Assembly (NCBI GenBank): GCA_047495785.1
Contig: JBLDXI010000023.1
Span: forward strand, 1,178,001-1,242,000
Direction of reading: 5' to 3'
DNA length: 64,000 nt
Origin: Lepidodermella squamata
Taxonomy: Eukaryota; Gastrotricha
Shown here: positions 33,095 to 46,217 of the stretch, in pieces
Position numbering within the stretch: position 1 is the stretch's first letter
Layout of the letters: each line of letters opens with the position of its first letter
Program-made: the position numbers and the translations under genes
Notes under the pieces: model-generated
Database searches by the model: none
Told to the model about the DNA's origin: nothing
Seen by the model: only the letters and a program-made list of their open reading frames with translations

Positions 33095-34448
33095 CGTCCT
33101 GTCGAACCTATGCTGTTTAAAATTTAAAAGCTGAAACCAAATCTCCATTCGCCGATCATATATCGACTGCGATTCAATATTCATTCTCAGTCACCAAGAA
33201 CCTCTCTTTTAGTTTGCTAAAACTTTGTGAACATGTTTATTCTCGCGGATGATTCTAGTCACATTTCTGGCACTTCTGATAAAAGGAGGCACGTGTCTGA
33301 TGAGAAAAGTGACGCTACTCCACGTGTTCTCCACGCGAATACCAGGAGTATGGAAGAGACAGCCATTTTCAAAAAATTGTCATTTGTTACCGCGTTAAGG
33401 TATAGAGGGTAAATACTTATTTCGACATCCGACTACATTTGAACACCCTGCAAAAATTGATTCTATCAAATTTCTGCTGACAATTCTTCCAAATTTCTGC
33501 TTTTGATTTATGCGTTTTGCTGTTGATTCATCTTGCGGCATCCGGCTGGACGGTGCAATATTCGAATCTAAGCCATCATCTAGTGTGCGAAGTCTATTCA
33601 AATCGCCTTCAATCATTCACAGCCAAGCAAGGCGAATTCGATGATTTACAAGGTTTAAGCTCATGCGTGAATTGCCAAGGGACCATTTGATCATTTCACG
33701 GATTTTCGCCTATCAGTGTGTATATTTCATTCAAAATTGGCGCATTAAAATTTTCGAGAACGCTTAGACAACTAATTTTATTAAATTAAACCTACTGAGA
33801 GAATATTCATTTTAATCCGCGATTTAACCGAAGAAATAAAAAAATTCACCGGGAAACCCCAATGGTAGCTGCTTCGATGATTTTCGGTATTATACCCGGT
33901 TGGACCAAATTTCTCTGGATTTTTTTAACTAATTTTAATGAGGGTATCGTACTTCCAGTTCGGCAGGCCAAAATGGAAAAATCCCCGAAAAACCACAGGG
34001 GGACCCTTTGGTCATAAAATTGAGGCCCGATTTACCCCTTAGTCCAAGGGTCCTATTTCGCGCACTGTTTTATATTCTTAGAGATTTCGGCGTTATTGTT
34101 TATGCCCACACTGAACCTAGGATTTTTTATTTTAGCTGGCACCCTAAGATACGTAGAAAATATCGATGTTGGGTTCCAAGACGGAAAAATCACTGATTTG
34201 TAAAATCACAACTAATTTTAAGCTAATACAATTTTGTACTGTCTTCTGAATTTTATTGCTTCACTTCGCGTGTGACCCTGAAATCCAGGTCAGCGAAGCA
34301 CTTGTGGACATCGGTTCAATATCATTTATTAGCAAAATTCGCGCTCTTTCTATTTGACCTGATTTAAATGGCCACTCATCAATAGAAACTGCTAGGTCAT
34401 TTTTTTGTCTACTAACGTCGGTCATTTTGGTTGTTTTCTCTATTATGG
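33095..34448. other. Intergenic, no gene seen
   Basis: AT-rich, with short frames only (62-73 codons) lacking motifs. The piece ttttagctggcaccct near 34131 also occurs at the end of the transposon at 17.65 kb, perhaps a stray terminus. Confidence 0.4.
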
Positions 34449-34456
34449 TATAAAAG
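34449..34456 (+). promoter_or_regulatory. Probable TATA box of the NmrA-like gene
   Basis: TATAAAAG stands 95 bases before the ATG and about 30 before a TGCATTTCG stretch where transcription could start. Confidence 0.5.
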
Positions 34457-34543
34457 CACGATCATTATAGTGCATTTCGTGGTTTTTATTCCAGCTTATT
34501 ATTTCATCATTTTTTCTTGTTCCGTTTCGTTTCGTAATTTCAA

Positions 34544-37440
34544 ATGGCATCTGGGAAGAAAATTATATCTGTAATCGGCTCGACTGGCAATCAGGTATGA
34601 CATCGGTTCATATTCGAATTTTCAACTGCTATTTCGCATATTTTCTAGGGCGGTGGCGTGATCAAGGCTCTTCTTGAGGATGAAAAGTCGCCTTTTATCG
34701 CTCGAGCTTTGACTCGAGATGCTAATTCACCGAAAGCTCAGGCCTTGAAGCAGCAAGGTGTCGAGGTTGTTCAGGTCGATCCTTATGACGAGAACGCTCT
34801 CGCCGAGGCTATCAAAGGATCTTATGGCTTGTTTTGTGTATCCGTGACGCAATGGGGCGATATTGACAGCGAGACGCGCATGATCAAGGCGATGGCGAAT
34901 GCGGCAAGGTAACATTTATAAAATTGAAAATCGACAAAATTATATTTTATTGAAAGATATGAAACATTTTAAATTAAAAATTAAAAAATTGACACAGTTA
35001 TACAATTACCAGGCAATTGGGGCAAAATTACCTGATAAATTTTTGAAGAGAAATTTCTTGCAATTTGAGTGCATCAATAGGCTAATTTTTTTCGCTCGAA
35101 TAAGTAAAAAGTATTTGATTTATAGAATTTGATAATTGAAAATTCCGAGAAAAATCTAAGAAAAAATTGAAAAATCATGTTTATAATTAAAATTAAATAA
35201 CTGCGAATAAATTTAAGAAAAAAATGAATATAAAAAAATGGCTATAAATTTTAAATTTCTATTTGATTTTAGAAAATTTTGCATACAATTTCTGCGACCA
35301 GATTGAATTTTTCATTTTTAGTTACCTACTGCCAGAAATTTATTCTTCTCAATTTCTTGAGAAATTTTTTCCAATTTCGTTTTCCAAATTTACGCAAAGC
35401 TCAGAAAAGGCTGAAAACTCCATACCCTTCAATATGCAAAGGAGCATGTGCAGAATTACCCGCTTTGTAACTGTCCAACTAGCAACGAATCCTTTCGGTC
35501 GCCAAAAAATCGCAAACCAAGAGGCAAAAATCGTAAAATCACACATTTGTACTGATAAATCTTGGCTTTTGTGGCTTTGAATTAGTACTGATTTTATTTC
35601 TCAAAAATACGGTATTTTTATTTTTGAAATTCTTAGTTTTTATTTTTTTCAAATTATAAATTTAATTGAATTAATTAAATGACAAGAACATTAATAACTT
35701 GAAATTGAAATTAAAATCCCGATGATTGATAAATAGATTTTCAACATCCAAGTTGGATTTAAATTTTTTTTCGCTAAATTTGATACTTCTAATTCATTTT
35801 GCTCTTTCAATCGCAATTTCTAAATTACAGAAAATCAGGAGTCAAACATGTTGTTTGGTCGACCGTTGAAGACTCTCGAAAATTCATCGCCCCTAATGAT
35901 GAACGATATCCGACGTTGCACGGCCGGTTCAAAGTACCTTCGCTGGATGTAAAAGGCGAAGGCGATGCATTGTTTGCCGATCTTCCGACCACCTACGTCT
36001 CTACACCGAGTTTCTACGACAATTTCCTCGTGCCGGGTCAGAATGTTCGCAAAACTCCGGATGGCAAAGTTGCTTACGCCTATTCAAGTGGCGAAACATC
36101 ACAACCGGTTAGTTTTCGGGAAATTATCTCAATAAAAAAAAATGCGGGACCCAGGGATAGAGGTTCAGTGATAGAGTTTTGGTTAGGGTTGAGGCTTGGT
36201 TTCGGTTCCGGGATAAGGTCAGGGTTCACTTTTTAGGTTGGGGTTCAGTTTTTAGGTCAGTGCCCAGGGTTTAGCTTAGGGTTCAGAGTTTAAGTTAGGT
36301 CAAGGTTTAGGTCAGGGCCCACGGTTTAGGTTCAGGTTCAGGGTTTAGGTTAGGGTCCAGGGTTTAGATTAGGACAGGGTTTAGGTTCGGGTTCAGTTTT
36401 TAGGTTAGGTCAGGGTTTAGGTTAGGGTTCAGGGTTTAAGTTAGGTCAGGGTTTAGATTAGGACAGGGTTTAGGTTAGGGTTCAGTTTTTAGGTTAGGTC
36501 AGGGTTTAGGTTAGGGTTCAGTGTTTAGGTTAGGGTTCAGTTTTTAGGTCAGGGCCCAGGGTTCAGGTTACGGTCCACAGTGGTTAGGTCGATGATTAGG
36601 CGTTGGGATTAGGGTTCAGTGCAAGGGCTAGGGTTAAGGCTAAGTCATGGTTAGGGCGCAGCGTTAGTGTTAGGGTTAGGTTTAGGGTTTGGTAAGGGTT
36701 CATGGTAAAGGTTAGGCTTAGGTTTAGGTCGATTATTAGGCGCTGGAATTAGGGATCAGGGTTCAGGGTAAGGGGCAGGTTAGGCTTGGGGAATGTTAGG
36801 TCGAGTTTCGATGTTTCGATAGGCGCTCCGCCAACAACTACTCTCAAGCGGAAAAAATTGCCTACGCTTGTGAACCTTGTTATTCGTTTCTAAACTAGTC
36901 CGCTGGCATTTCCTATACGTTTCCAGCTCGAATTAAATGAAAAAATATGTATGAACCTAAATTCTGTCCCGGCTTCTCCTGGGATACTTATTCTCCAAAT
37001 ATTTCCTGTTAATGTTTTTTCGGATTATTTGGTTAAATATATCATAAGCATGATTAAGATTTCGATGATTTCTTTGTCAGGGAATTTTCGCTGAAGATAT
37101 CGGTCGATGTGCGTACGGAATATTTAAAGACGCAAGCTACATCGGGCGACATCTTGGCGTAGCCGCAGAGCATTTAACCGGCAAGCAGTACGCGGCTAAA
37201 TTGTCTAAATTTATCGGCGTCGATGTCATTCCTTACGAAATGTCGTTTGACGACATGCAAAGAATGCCGTTTCCCCACGCCGGCGATATTGCGGCCATGT
37301 ACCAGTTCTTCCACGATTTCTCAAAAGAAATGCTTGCGATTCGCGACCCGGCTGAGACGAAGAAGCTCAACCCGAAAGTTCTTGATTTCGAGCATTTCCT
37401 TGAAAAGCATGGCGGGGGTCTGAAAAAGCTTTTGGAATGA
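34544..37440 (+). CDS. NmrA-like NAD(P)-binding protein
   Basis: Exons 34544-34594, 34649-34908, 35831-36107 and 37081-37440 join with correct phases (0, 2, 0) and GT..AG borders, giving 315 residues. The N-terminus is a Rossmann fold with VIGSTGNQGGGVIKALL at 10-26, the G-x-x-G-x-x-G dinucleotide loop. Then come ALTRDANSPKAQAL, VEVVQVDPYDENAL, YGLFCVSVTQWG and VKHVVWSTVEDSRKF. These are hallmarks of the NmrA/HSCARG family of atypical short-chain dehydrogenases that sense the NADP redox state and usually lack the catalytic Tyr-x-x-x-Lys. Length fits the family (~300). Cytosolic, no signal peptide. Intron 3 (973 bases) carries a telomere-like repeat array. AATAAA at 37523-37528 is the likely poly(A) signal. 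Its place inside a receptor cluster seems incidental. Confidence 0.9.
36175..36790 (+). repeat. Degenerate telomere-like TTAGGG minisatellite in an intron
   Basis: About 600 bases of variants of TTAGGTTAGGGTTCAGGGTT and GGTCAGGGTTTAGGTTAGG, all on one strand. The basic unit is TTAGGG diversified into ~12-20-base higher-order units. It lies wholly inside intron 3 of the NmrA-like gene. Confidence 0.85.
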
Positions 37441-38930
37441 TGACGTCCAACGATCCCGCTCACAGTTGATTATGATGAGGAATTAGATAAATGACTGTTC
37501 CATTGAAAGTAAAGATGATGTAAATAAAGATCTCTGCTTATGCTCTGTTCGTTAACGGTTTACCTTAACTGATAATTTATAATTTATAAGGTGCTAAGTG
37601 GACCTGTTAAATTTCAAATCGATTCAAGCCCAAAGTTTCGCACTGGCCAAGATCTTAGTAACTCCCCGATATCGAAAAATCTCAAGTTTGCATTTACGAC
37701 AATCACGGCTCGAAACGGTGTCACATGGACGTAGATTTCCTTATCTTCGATTCGCCAATAGCCGTTAGCCGTTTTCAGCCGTCGCGATGTTTCTTAAGCC
37801 TTAACATGACTTCGCCTGCTATTTTGGAGTTTCTGTACTCTTGTGTTACTGTTACACTTGTAATAAATCGTACTTTGCTATATTACCCCTTCGGCCATCT
37901 TTCATGCTTTCGCTGCCGAAGAGGGTTAATCATCTATAGCTAGTCTAGAAACTGGAACACAATTTCAGAAAAGACGTTTTAGTCACACATTTTCCGTTGG
38001 ATCGGATCGTCACTAAAAAATGGAGAGATAGGATACAAAATTCGTCGCAATCCAATTTGAAGGTTAGTTGTCCAATTGAAGGACGAGACTTTAACGGGCG
38101 GATGCACAGACGATACAGCACGAACATGGGCGACTTCGGGCGTTTTTTGTCTCGTGTTTCATTTTAATTTAGAGATCCTAGCAGTATTCAGTCCATATAG
38201 AGCACAGAGTGTCAGTCCTTAGATAGCAACTATTTATAAAAGCAAGAGAGGCTAGTTATCATTCCTTCGCCGACTACGATTTGTCTGTGCCGTCTGAAAC
38301 GGATGCGGCAGTGTTTTGACCATCAAAATTACCGGATGGTAGGTACCTGCATTTTCATTTCAGCACAAGAATCGCTTGTAAACGCAACTTTTCTCATCCG
38401 AATAGAAAACCGTATCCGCGAATGTACTTCTTTCGCTAAATTGTTGATCATAAAGTTTAGCGGCCTGCTGTAATGGCTCGCTAACCATTAGGATTGAGCT
38501 CATGAGATTTTGTGAGCTCATTCATATGGGCTCTGACTGCTTATGGTCAAAAGATGTGACCGGTGAACCTCCATGGTTGAAGAAAGACGACAAATTTAGG
38601 CATATTTTGTAACCTTATCCTATTGGAGCAGCCTTACTGCCATCTGGTATTTTGATCTCTGTCATGCTGGCAGCACTTCCTGATCTTCGGCAAACATCCC
38701 ATCAGTTATTTAGCTGTCATGTTTTCGCTTTCTGAGCCCCTCTGTGCACTACTATACCCAATTTTTTGTCGATAAAACTAAAAGAGTGATTCCGAGAAGT
38801 TGATCTACTTGTTTGATTGCTAATCATTTTTAATTATGAATATTACATGAATGAAGTCCATTATTTGTCTTTTCAGGCGCGCAGCTTGAATTTTCAGTAG
38901 ATAATTAAAGAGGAGAAAAAATAGGATTCT
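37441..38930. other. Intergenic, no gene seen
   Basis: It carries the NmrA poly(A) signal, then AT-rich DNA. A piece near 37620 (cgattcaagcccaaagtttcg) resembles 28135-28160 inside the MRH-like gene intron, so a small dispersed repeat may be present. The start of the LINE is near 38930. Confidence 0.4.
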
Positions 38931-38933
38931 AAA

Positions 38934-41765
38934 ATAGTACAGGAATGCCTTCCCTGTACTCATGACAGTCTCCATGGCGGATCTGTCTGGACATGTCAGA
39001 TAGAAGCGAAGAAATGCTTCAGTCTCATATTTCCAAACCTTCTGCAGTTCGTCTATTTTAAATCATACATCACCACAGTCAAGACTTTCTGGATCGGCTA
39101 CAACATTTTCTATTCACACAATACCACACATAGCGAATGGCTCGCTCTCAAACTGGTAAACAAACACGGGAAAACGCTAACGGTTGCAACGGGGTATAGC
39201 TCCCCCGGCTATCCACTTGACGTTTCGTTTCTTTCCTTAGCACTAGGTGGCATAGTCGACTCCGACGAGCCATGCGTGCTAGCTGGCGACCTCAACTGTT
39301 GGCACCCACGGCTTTCCAGGCCGGACGATTCGATCAATGCCTCGGGGGCGGTCATGGTCGACTGGCTGGACCGCGAGGGTCACACTCTTATTAGCTCCGG
39401 CCAGCCGACGCATTTCTCACCTCAGGGACGAGGTCGGCAGTTGGACATTTGGCTCGCCAATCAGGCAGCCTTGTCGATGTTGACCCAACCGCCCATGGTG
39501 GCGGACAAGTTTGGTAGCGACCACTGTGCGACAGTGTTGAATGTCGATTTCAGCACCACCTCGGAGCCCCCTCGGCCAAACGGTAATGAACCGAGATTGA
39601 ATTTCTATAAAGCCAATTGGAAAAAATTCTCCGAAAAATTAAAAGTTTTATTATCAATTCTCGCTCTTCCTTTAAAGCCCATGCCCGGCGATCCGGTAAG
39701 TAAGATAGATTTATACCTAAACGCGATAATTGAAGCCATCAGCATGGCGGCCAAAGAAACGATACCAACTTGCACGGAAAAATCTCTACCTACTTGGCGC
39801 TTAACGCCAGAAATAGCTACCAAGCTGGAACAGCGTAATAAAATGCAAAGGCTATATGATCGCACTCGCGACCCACAAGTCAAGACCGAATGCAATAGGT
39901 TAAACAAACAGATTAAACACTTAATTATAGCTCAAAAAATCAAGCAATGTGAACTCTTCCTCATAAGACTGGTAAAACTTTTTGAGGAAAATAAGCCCAG
40001 ACCAGCGTGGCAAGCTGTGAACTCCAAACTCTCATCGCGGCGTCGCCATCGCAAGATCGCTGTGCTGAGAAACGCTCTAGGACTAAATGTCATCGACGAC
40101 GGCGAAAAGTGCGAGTTACTTGCCGAAACTTTCTCCGAAGTTCTGAAAGGCCCACCAGCTACGTCGACCAAGCCAGAAGATGTCAAATTCTGGAATGAAA
40201 CAGATGCTGCAATGGCCAGTGATGAAACGATGAAACCTTTTCCGACAGTGCCCCGAAATCAGTCTATAAAAGTCCCAAAATGGGCGGTAAAGCAAATGCT
40301 CAGGCAGCTGAAATGGAAGGCCCCTGGTCATGACAATGTCTCAAATATCTTGCTCAAGAAAGGCGGCTCAGCTCTGGTAGGCCATCTAAGGTATCTCTAC
40401 AAAGTGAGTTTGAACTCCGGGTATGTACCCCGTGCTTGGAAAATCGCGATTATAGTGCCCATACTCAAAGAGGGGAAGGATTCACGTTTGCCAGACTCTT
40501 ACCGACCGGTGTCCCTTCTGCCATCACTCGGCAAAGGGCTCGAAGTAATCGTAGCGAAATTTCTCTATCGTTTTCTCGAAATAAACAAATTGCTTCCATC
40601 CCACCAGTATGGTTTCAGGTCTCTTAGGTCAACTATCGACCCTGTGTTCCGGTTCATCAGCGACATCGGTCTAGCCATATCAAAACGACAAAAGCTGGTC
40701 GCTATTCTCTTGGATTTCAAAGCTGCATTTGATGTTATATGGCATAACGGCTTGCGGCTAAAACTAAAACAATCAGGTTTGCCGATTCCATTGGTAAGAT
40801 GGATTTCGGACTTCTTAAGAGAACGCTCGTTTCAAGTAAGGGTTGGCAGCAGTCTAAGTGCAAGCAGAGATATTTTTTGCGGCGTACCGCAGGGGTCGCC
40901 TTTATCACCTCTACTTTTTATCTTTTATGCCATGGACATTCAGCCAAAAGGTTCCTCGCCGCAAGACGCCACCAGATCTGTCGCAAAAGGCACATTTGCT
41001 GACGACTCCCTAATCTGGACCTTCGGCTACTCGATTGCAGCCAGCGTCGCGAGGCTAAGAAAGCGCCTACGCTCAATCGAAGTGTGGTGCAACAAATGGC
41101 GGCTTCGCTTAAGCCCGGGGAAGTGTGAAGTGATCGTCTTCGGTAGATATGGCAACTCGCCTCCTGAAGTACGCTTTGAGCTATATGGCCAGCCCCTGCC
41201 TCAGGTCAACCGCGCACGCTACCTCGGGATTTATCTCACACCCCAGCTAAGTTGGAATTACCATCTTGAAATAATTGCCTCAAAACTGAAGCCTCGCCTT
41301 GGCGCCCTCTACGCCTTGGCCAAGCGGCATGTTTTGCCTAAAAACCTTTGTGTGCTCTTTTATAAAACAGTCCTGGAGTCCTTGGTTGCCTATGGAGCCC
41401 CTGCCCTTCGTTGCCTTGCGCCCTCCTCGGTTGGAAAACTGTTGGAAATCCAAGCCCACTGCCTTCGAGCCTTGTTTGATCTGCCCTTCGAAACGGAAGT
41501 AATAGACGTCATCGCTTACGCCGGAGTCGACTCCATTGAGGATGTCTTCCTTGGTGCCTTCAAACGCTATGGCGAACGCTGCTTAGCAGCAGGTCTAGAT
41601 ACGGCGGACTACATCAACTACGTCTGCGGTATCCGCCCAACGTCAGAAGACGCTCGCAAAGTACTTGCCGATAAGTGCCCAGCTTGGCATTTACGTGAAG
41701 TTTCAAAACCTAGCCAGCTGAGCCTCTCACACGACCCACGGGACTGGCTACAAGTCGTTTTATAA
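38934..41765 (+). mobile_element. Non-LTR retrotransposon (Jockey-like LINE), 5'-truncated
   Basis: The frame is open from ~38934 to the stop at 41763, with the first in-frame methionine of the recognisable part near 39276. The endonuclease C-half shows WIGYNIFYSH, YSSPGYPLD, LAGDLNCWHP and GSDHC, the apurinic-type nuclease signatures; its N-half is missing. The reverse transcriptase follows: SYRPVSLLPSLGKGLE, LLDFKAAFDVIWHNGL, GVPQGSPLSPLLF, FADDSLIWTFG, then a thumb with RYLGIYLTPQLSWNYH. The intact polymerase frame suggests a recent insertion. It copies its own RNA into DNA at a nick. The 3' UTR (41766-~41940) ends in AAATAAA-type sequence. No zinc knuckle seen at the end. Confidence 0.85.
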
Positions 41766-42034
41766 CCAGCACTCTTTTTAGAGAAACGGCATATTATCTT
41801 TTCTACCGTTCATTTTATATCGCCTTTTTACATTGTTGATTGCATCATAAATTTCTAAGTCTATGAGGCTATGTAATCGCGCCGAGAGCGCCGTAACAGG
41901 CGGTGGTAGTAAAATAAAATCAGAAATATGCCAAATTAAATAAAGACTTACTCTGAGCAGCGGCGTCTTCGGCTTCGCTGCTAATGATATCTGATTGAAA
42001 TGTTGATTGCAGGTCGTGAGTTTTTTTTATCAAC
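41766..42034. other. LINE 3' UTR and junction
   Basis: It contains GC-rich LINE tail (gccgagagcgccgtaacagg) followed by A/T-rich tract with AAATAAA; then from ~41950 sequence homologous to the region upstream of the other GPCR copies (gctgctaatgatatctgatt). Confidence 0.5.
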
Positions 42035-42100
42035 TGTTCGGCATTTGCTGGTAATAAGACATTGCTAATCACCGATATTTGCCGTCCTCGTCGCTATGCG
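42035..42100 (+). promoter_or_regulatory. Shared upstream block of GPCR copy C
   Basis: TTCGGCATTTGCTGGTAAT, ATTGCTAATCACCGA and CGTCCTCGTCGCTATGC align with the other blocks and end 35 bases before the ATG. The most diverged of the intact-gene blocks. Confidence 0.5.
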
Positions 42101-42135
42101 GCCGCTCTAGCTCATAGGAACAATTCTCTTTGAGA

Positions 42136-44621
42136 ATGAAAACAGCAATATTAGTGTTTAGCATCCTGAAAATCCTCCGGAGTGAATCTATCGATGCACC
42201 TGTGAAGCATTTGATAACAGCAGGTAGCAACAACGCAACCAATTCAGAGAGGCCCAAAATACGAATACTCTACCAGGATATCAATACTGGGCCATTGGGC
42301 AGCGGAATCGTGGCTGACGTATCGATTCAAATTGTCCTCGATCGACTGCGCTCGATGCCAAACTGGTTGCCTAACTACGACATAGAGATCGAACTTTTGG
42401 ACGATCAAGGCAACGACTCTATGTCTATTTCACAGTTCGCCAAACGGCTGTATTTCGATTCTGAAACGGATGAAATATTCCCCTTGATGGGTATTCAAGA
42501 TATAGCGGGTCAAGTTGAAGAATTGCAAGCATTCATGTTAACACCGCTCAATTTCCTCGGCGTAAGTTGTACATGTAATTCTGAGAAATAATGTTAATAT
42601 GAGCCATTTAAAAGGTGTCGAATTATCTAAGTTCTCTTAAGCTGACAACCGAACGATCAAAATTTCGGAATTTCTTCGGTCTCGGCGAGAGGGCTGACTA
42701 TTTCTGCGCCGGGGTGGCTAGTTTTGCTCGAAAAATGAACTGGAACTCCGTTGGGCTTATCTCTGCAATCCACCCGGGTTGGAACTTGTTCGACCGATGG
42801 TTTGTTCAGTACTTCGAGGCTAACAACGCTGAGGTGTCGCCAATCGCAAAGTTTTGGTCGGAGGATCTACAGAACACGGAGGAGGCTTTCGCCGAGCTGA
42901 AAGCTAGCCAAGCTCGGATAATTCTAACGGCCTCTTGGGAAAACGTTTTCATCAGTTGCTGGCTTTACCGATTTGGTTTGTATGGTCCCAATTTTGTAAT
43001 TATTTTCCCAAGCTGGACCCAGTTTGATGAAAACTCTACTATACCAGAAGAACTGAGTTGGTGTGACAGAACTTCGCTAATTGAAATTCTGAAAAGCTCT
43101 GTCTTGTTCGCCGATCTTACCTTGGAGGACGTGTTAGGAGCGAATTCGACCCAGGACATCACAGGCTTCACTGCATCAGACTATGAGGTAGAGCTCGTGT
43201 CTCAAATGGAAGACTATCAACGTTCTCCCATACCTTATCCTTTTTATGACCGAATGATGTTCATAGGGCTAATTCTAAACCATACAGAAGCTATTCTTGC
43301 TACGAAAGGCCAAACTCTGTCGGATTGGACAACAAACCAAGAACGATTCCGGCAAAATGGATCGGAAATCGTTTCTGTAATGAAAGAGGCCGTGTTAAGA
43401 ACGGAATTCACTGGTTTAAAAGGAATCTACAAATTCGACCCTGATTCTATGTTGTCGGTTGGAGGTCAGCCTGTATCATTCTCTCAGATTCAGTACCGGG
43501 AAAGCCAATCCATTCAATGCGTTGGGGCCGGCTATCTGTCATGGTTGAATGATTCTATCGTTATGAAGACTGACTGCCCGTTCGTGTGGTTAACGAAGTC
43601 GAAACTACCACCGAGGGGACACATATCTGTGATTGAAGTTAGGGAGTCCCTTTTGATTAGAGAAGCTGATGTAGCGCTCAAAACAATCGCCAGCTGTCTT
43701 ATTTCGATCAATTTAGGTAGTATGGCTGCGAATCGAGGGCATACTATCAGGAGAATGGGTATCGTCGGGAATATCCTTATGGTCAGCCATGTCTTCCTCA
43801 TACCCTCAAGCTGGTCGGATGATATTGGGAAATACTTCTCAGCCATGATTTTTCTCGCAATTTCAGGTTTTTCAACGATGTGGATGGCTAATTTGTTCGA
43901 CCTTGAAACTCTTAAACTAAAAACTCGGGCGATTAGCGTTGCGGCGCCAAGCGTTCAATTTCACAGCCCCAAGCCCGTAAAGCTCGAATACTCTTTCGTT
44001 CAGATGCTAAATCCCAAGCACATTATCATGGCCTTGATTTCCACATTCGCTGAGGCTATTTTCACTGCAATATTACTTATTTTGAACCCTATATCGAAGC
44101 TAGACGTTGTAGCACACGTCGACTACATGGCTGATGACGATGTTTTGAAACGAATCATTCGCAACGAAGCCTCTGTTCTCGATTCTCTCGCATCTTCGAT
44201 TAGTGGGAAGGTTTTGCTGGTCATTACATTCCTCCCATTGTTGCTGATTTTTATGAGATCGCTGTTGCTGACAAAGCGAAAAGGCCGCTATGGCAACAAG
44301 CCGCTTGCTGTCAGCGTAATTGCTTCTGCGAGTGTGATTGCAGCCGGGATTCTGGTTGGCATAACTCAGGCTGCTGATGGGCGAAGTCTCATGCTGACAG
44401 TTTCGATAGTTTTGCTATGCCTGGCCTCAATTAGCACCGCCGCTGGATTGCCGTGGGGAAATTTGGTTAAGCTCTCTGCCCAGGTACCTTTGACCAATAG
44501 CCAAGCCCAGGGAGCTGAAAGAAATTCAGCTCGTTCGAATCGATCTGCAGCTCTTATTGATTCCAGAAGTAGGCATTTTCCGACCAAGGCACGAGTTAGC
44601 AGAATCGAGGCATCAAAATGA
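42136..44621 (+). CDS. GABA-B-like class C GPCR, copy C
   Basis: Exon 1 42136-42561 (142 codons), 53-base intron, exon 2 42615-44621; 810 residues. Start chosen at the ATG (MKTAILVFSILKILRSES); the open frame extends two codons upstream without an ATG. The first exon groups with copy D (IDAPVKHLITAG, ADVSIQIVLDRL), and helices 1-2 also match D (READVALKTIASCLISINLG, RRMGIVGNILMVSHVFLIP). The region before helix 4 is its own (SVAAPSVQFHSPKPVKLEYSF). The tail resembles copy B (RSNRSAALIDSRSRHF) and contains RSR, which could be an ER-retention motif as in GABA-B1; that is a guess. A short deletion relative to B lies in helix 7 (STAAGLPWGN against STAAFAVGLPWEN). Confidence 0.85.
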
Positions 44622-45503
44622 CACAAAAATCAGGGTCTTTGCTAGGAATGGTTTTTCTCACCCCTAATGTGTATTGTCAAACCACTAGGCTATTCGCAGA
44701 TTCAATATGATTATTCTCGGTCATCAACTTCCTCTTGAAGTTGAGTTGCTAATATTTCTTGAAACTTCGCAGCGATTAAGAATTATCGTTGGATGTTTGA
44801 AGTCACATTTTACGTTTTCGGATGAAATGGTAAAAAAAAATTCATAAAGGAAGATATATGTCGGATGATAAACTGTTACGAGAGAAGATTGATGTGGAAG
44901 AGGCTCGTTTGCTGTGGAAGAAAATGAATGTTTAGAATTGGCTGAAGGTTTCCTTACCCGTATGGCGAGCAAAGAAAGATAATTCTTAGTTTCAACGGAT
45001 TTCAGAAAATATAATAAACATAGGGTAAGTTAACCTTAACCGCTTTTTTTGAAACACTTGCTATTCCCCAACCATGAGGTTCTCTGGGCTCGTATTTTGA
45101 CCATTAACAGTCCGGACCCATTTGAATAAGCTCACAGAAACTCATGAGCCAATTCGTAACCGAGCCATCGCTGCTGAAATTTTAAAAATTGTCTGATGGA
45201 ATAGCAAATATTGGAGAAAGTTCAACATTTTTATTCGTAACAGCCGCGTTGCATATTAGTTGGTGTAAAGTCGCTTTGGGTTCGAATCCAGTATCCCGTG
45301 CTTGATGTTTGATGTTTTGCCTGTGGCAACGGGCAACGGCCGGAGAAGGAAATATGGAAAATTAAGCTCACTGTCATGCCAATTTCAAGAGGTTGTGGAG
45401 CATGATCCTGCTTCACGGCGTTAGGTATGGCTCCATAAATAAAGAAAATAAAATGATATGATTGATACGTATTCTTCACAATTTTCCAATTAGTTTCAAT
45501 TTG
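44622..45503. other. Flank between copies C and D
   Basis: No gene seen. A GGTTCGAATCC at 45283 looks like a pol III B box, but no tRNA fold or SINE body could be supported. Confidence 0.4.
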
Positions 45504-45510
45504 CTGAAAT

Positions 45511-45985
45511 AATTCACCTGTACTTGCGCAAAACGATTTTGCACAAAACCACTTGCATAAATGTACCTGCACAAACTCAATTTTTCAGCGGAATCATTCG
45601 TTTAATGCGATCAAGTGCAGCGTGATCTTCAATGATATTATTAGCAGAAAAAATGGGCATGACATCATCGATTGATTGATTTCAGTTTCATTTAATCATT
45701 CGAAGGTCCCAACGTGAAACTCTGAATATCTCAAAAAGCCGGGGGAAACACTGTAGGCCTGCCACAAGATCGCTTAAATCATGGCTGAACATTGTTTTGT
45801 AAATAAAAAAGGGGGCCCGGAATCAGTCTTTGATGCCAGTGGACTTCGCCTTCAATTCGCGAAATTCGATTTGTTTATTCAAGTCGACTCCGCTTGAAAA
45901 ATTGAGTTTGTGGAAATGTTGTTGCGCAAGTGCATTTATGGAAGTGATTTTGTGCAGGATTGTTTGTGCAAGTACAGACATCCCT
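45511..45985. mobile_element. 475-base MITE with ~80-base inverted ends
   Basis: Left arm (TGTACTTGCGCAAAACG, CACTTGCATAAATG, ACAAACTCAATTTTTCA) and right arm inverted (TGTACTTGCACAAAC, CACTTCCATAAATG, ACAAACTCAATTTTTCA). It is flanked by CTGAAAT at 45504-45510 and 45986-45992. The matching flank of copy E (near 50080) reads straight through as TTTGCTGAAATGATATT, i.e. an empty site. No coding frame of note. Confidence 0.75.
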
Positions 45986-46217
45986 CTGAAATGATATTGA
46001 GAAGGTGTCATACAGCAGTGGGAAAATCGGAATAAACCTTGTCTCATATTTCAAAATCCAAGTGACCCTTGCTCATTTTTAATCTAACATCTAACAAAAT
46101 ACGAGCTGATGAAAATACGAGCAAAGAAAAACTAACTCCGGTTAGAGGCGTCTTAACGTTTGCTGCAAATTATCTGATTGAAAATATTAATTAAAGTTCG
46201 CCAGTCTCTTTTACGGA

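Noticed and set aside
45231-45340. tRNA or SINE suggested by GGTTCGAATCC at 45283
   Set aside because: No matching A box at the right distance and no acceptor or anticodon stem could be drawn.
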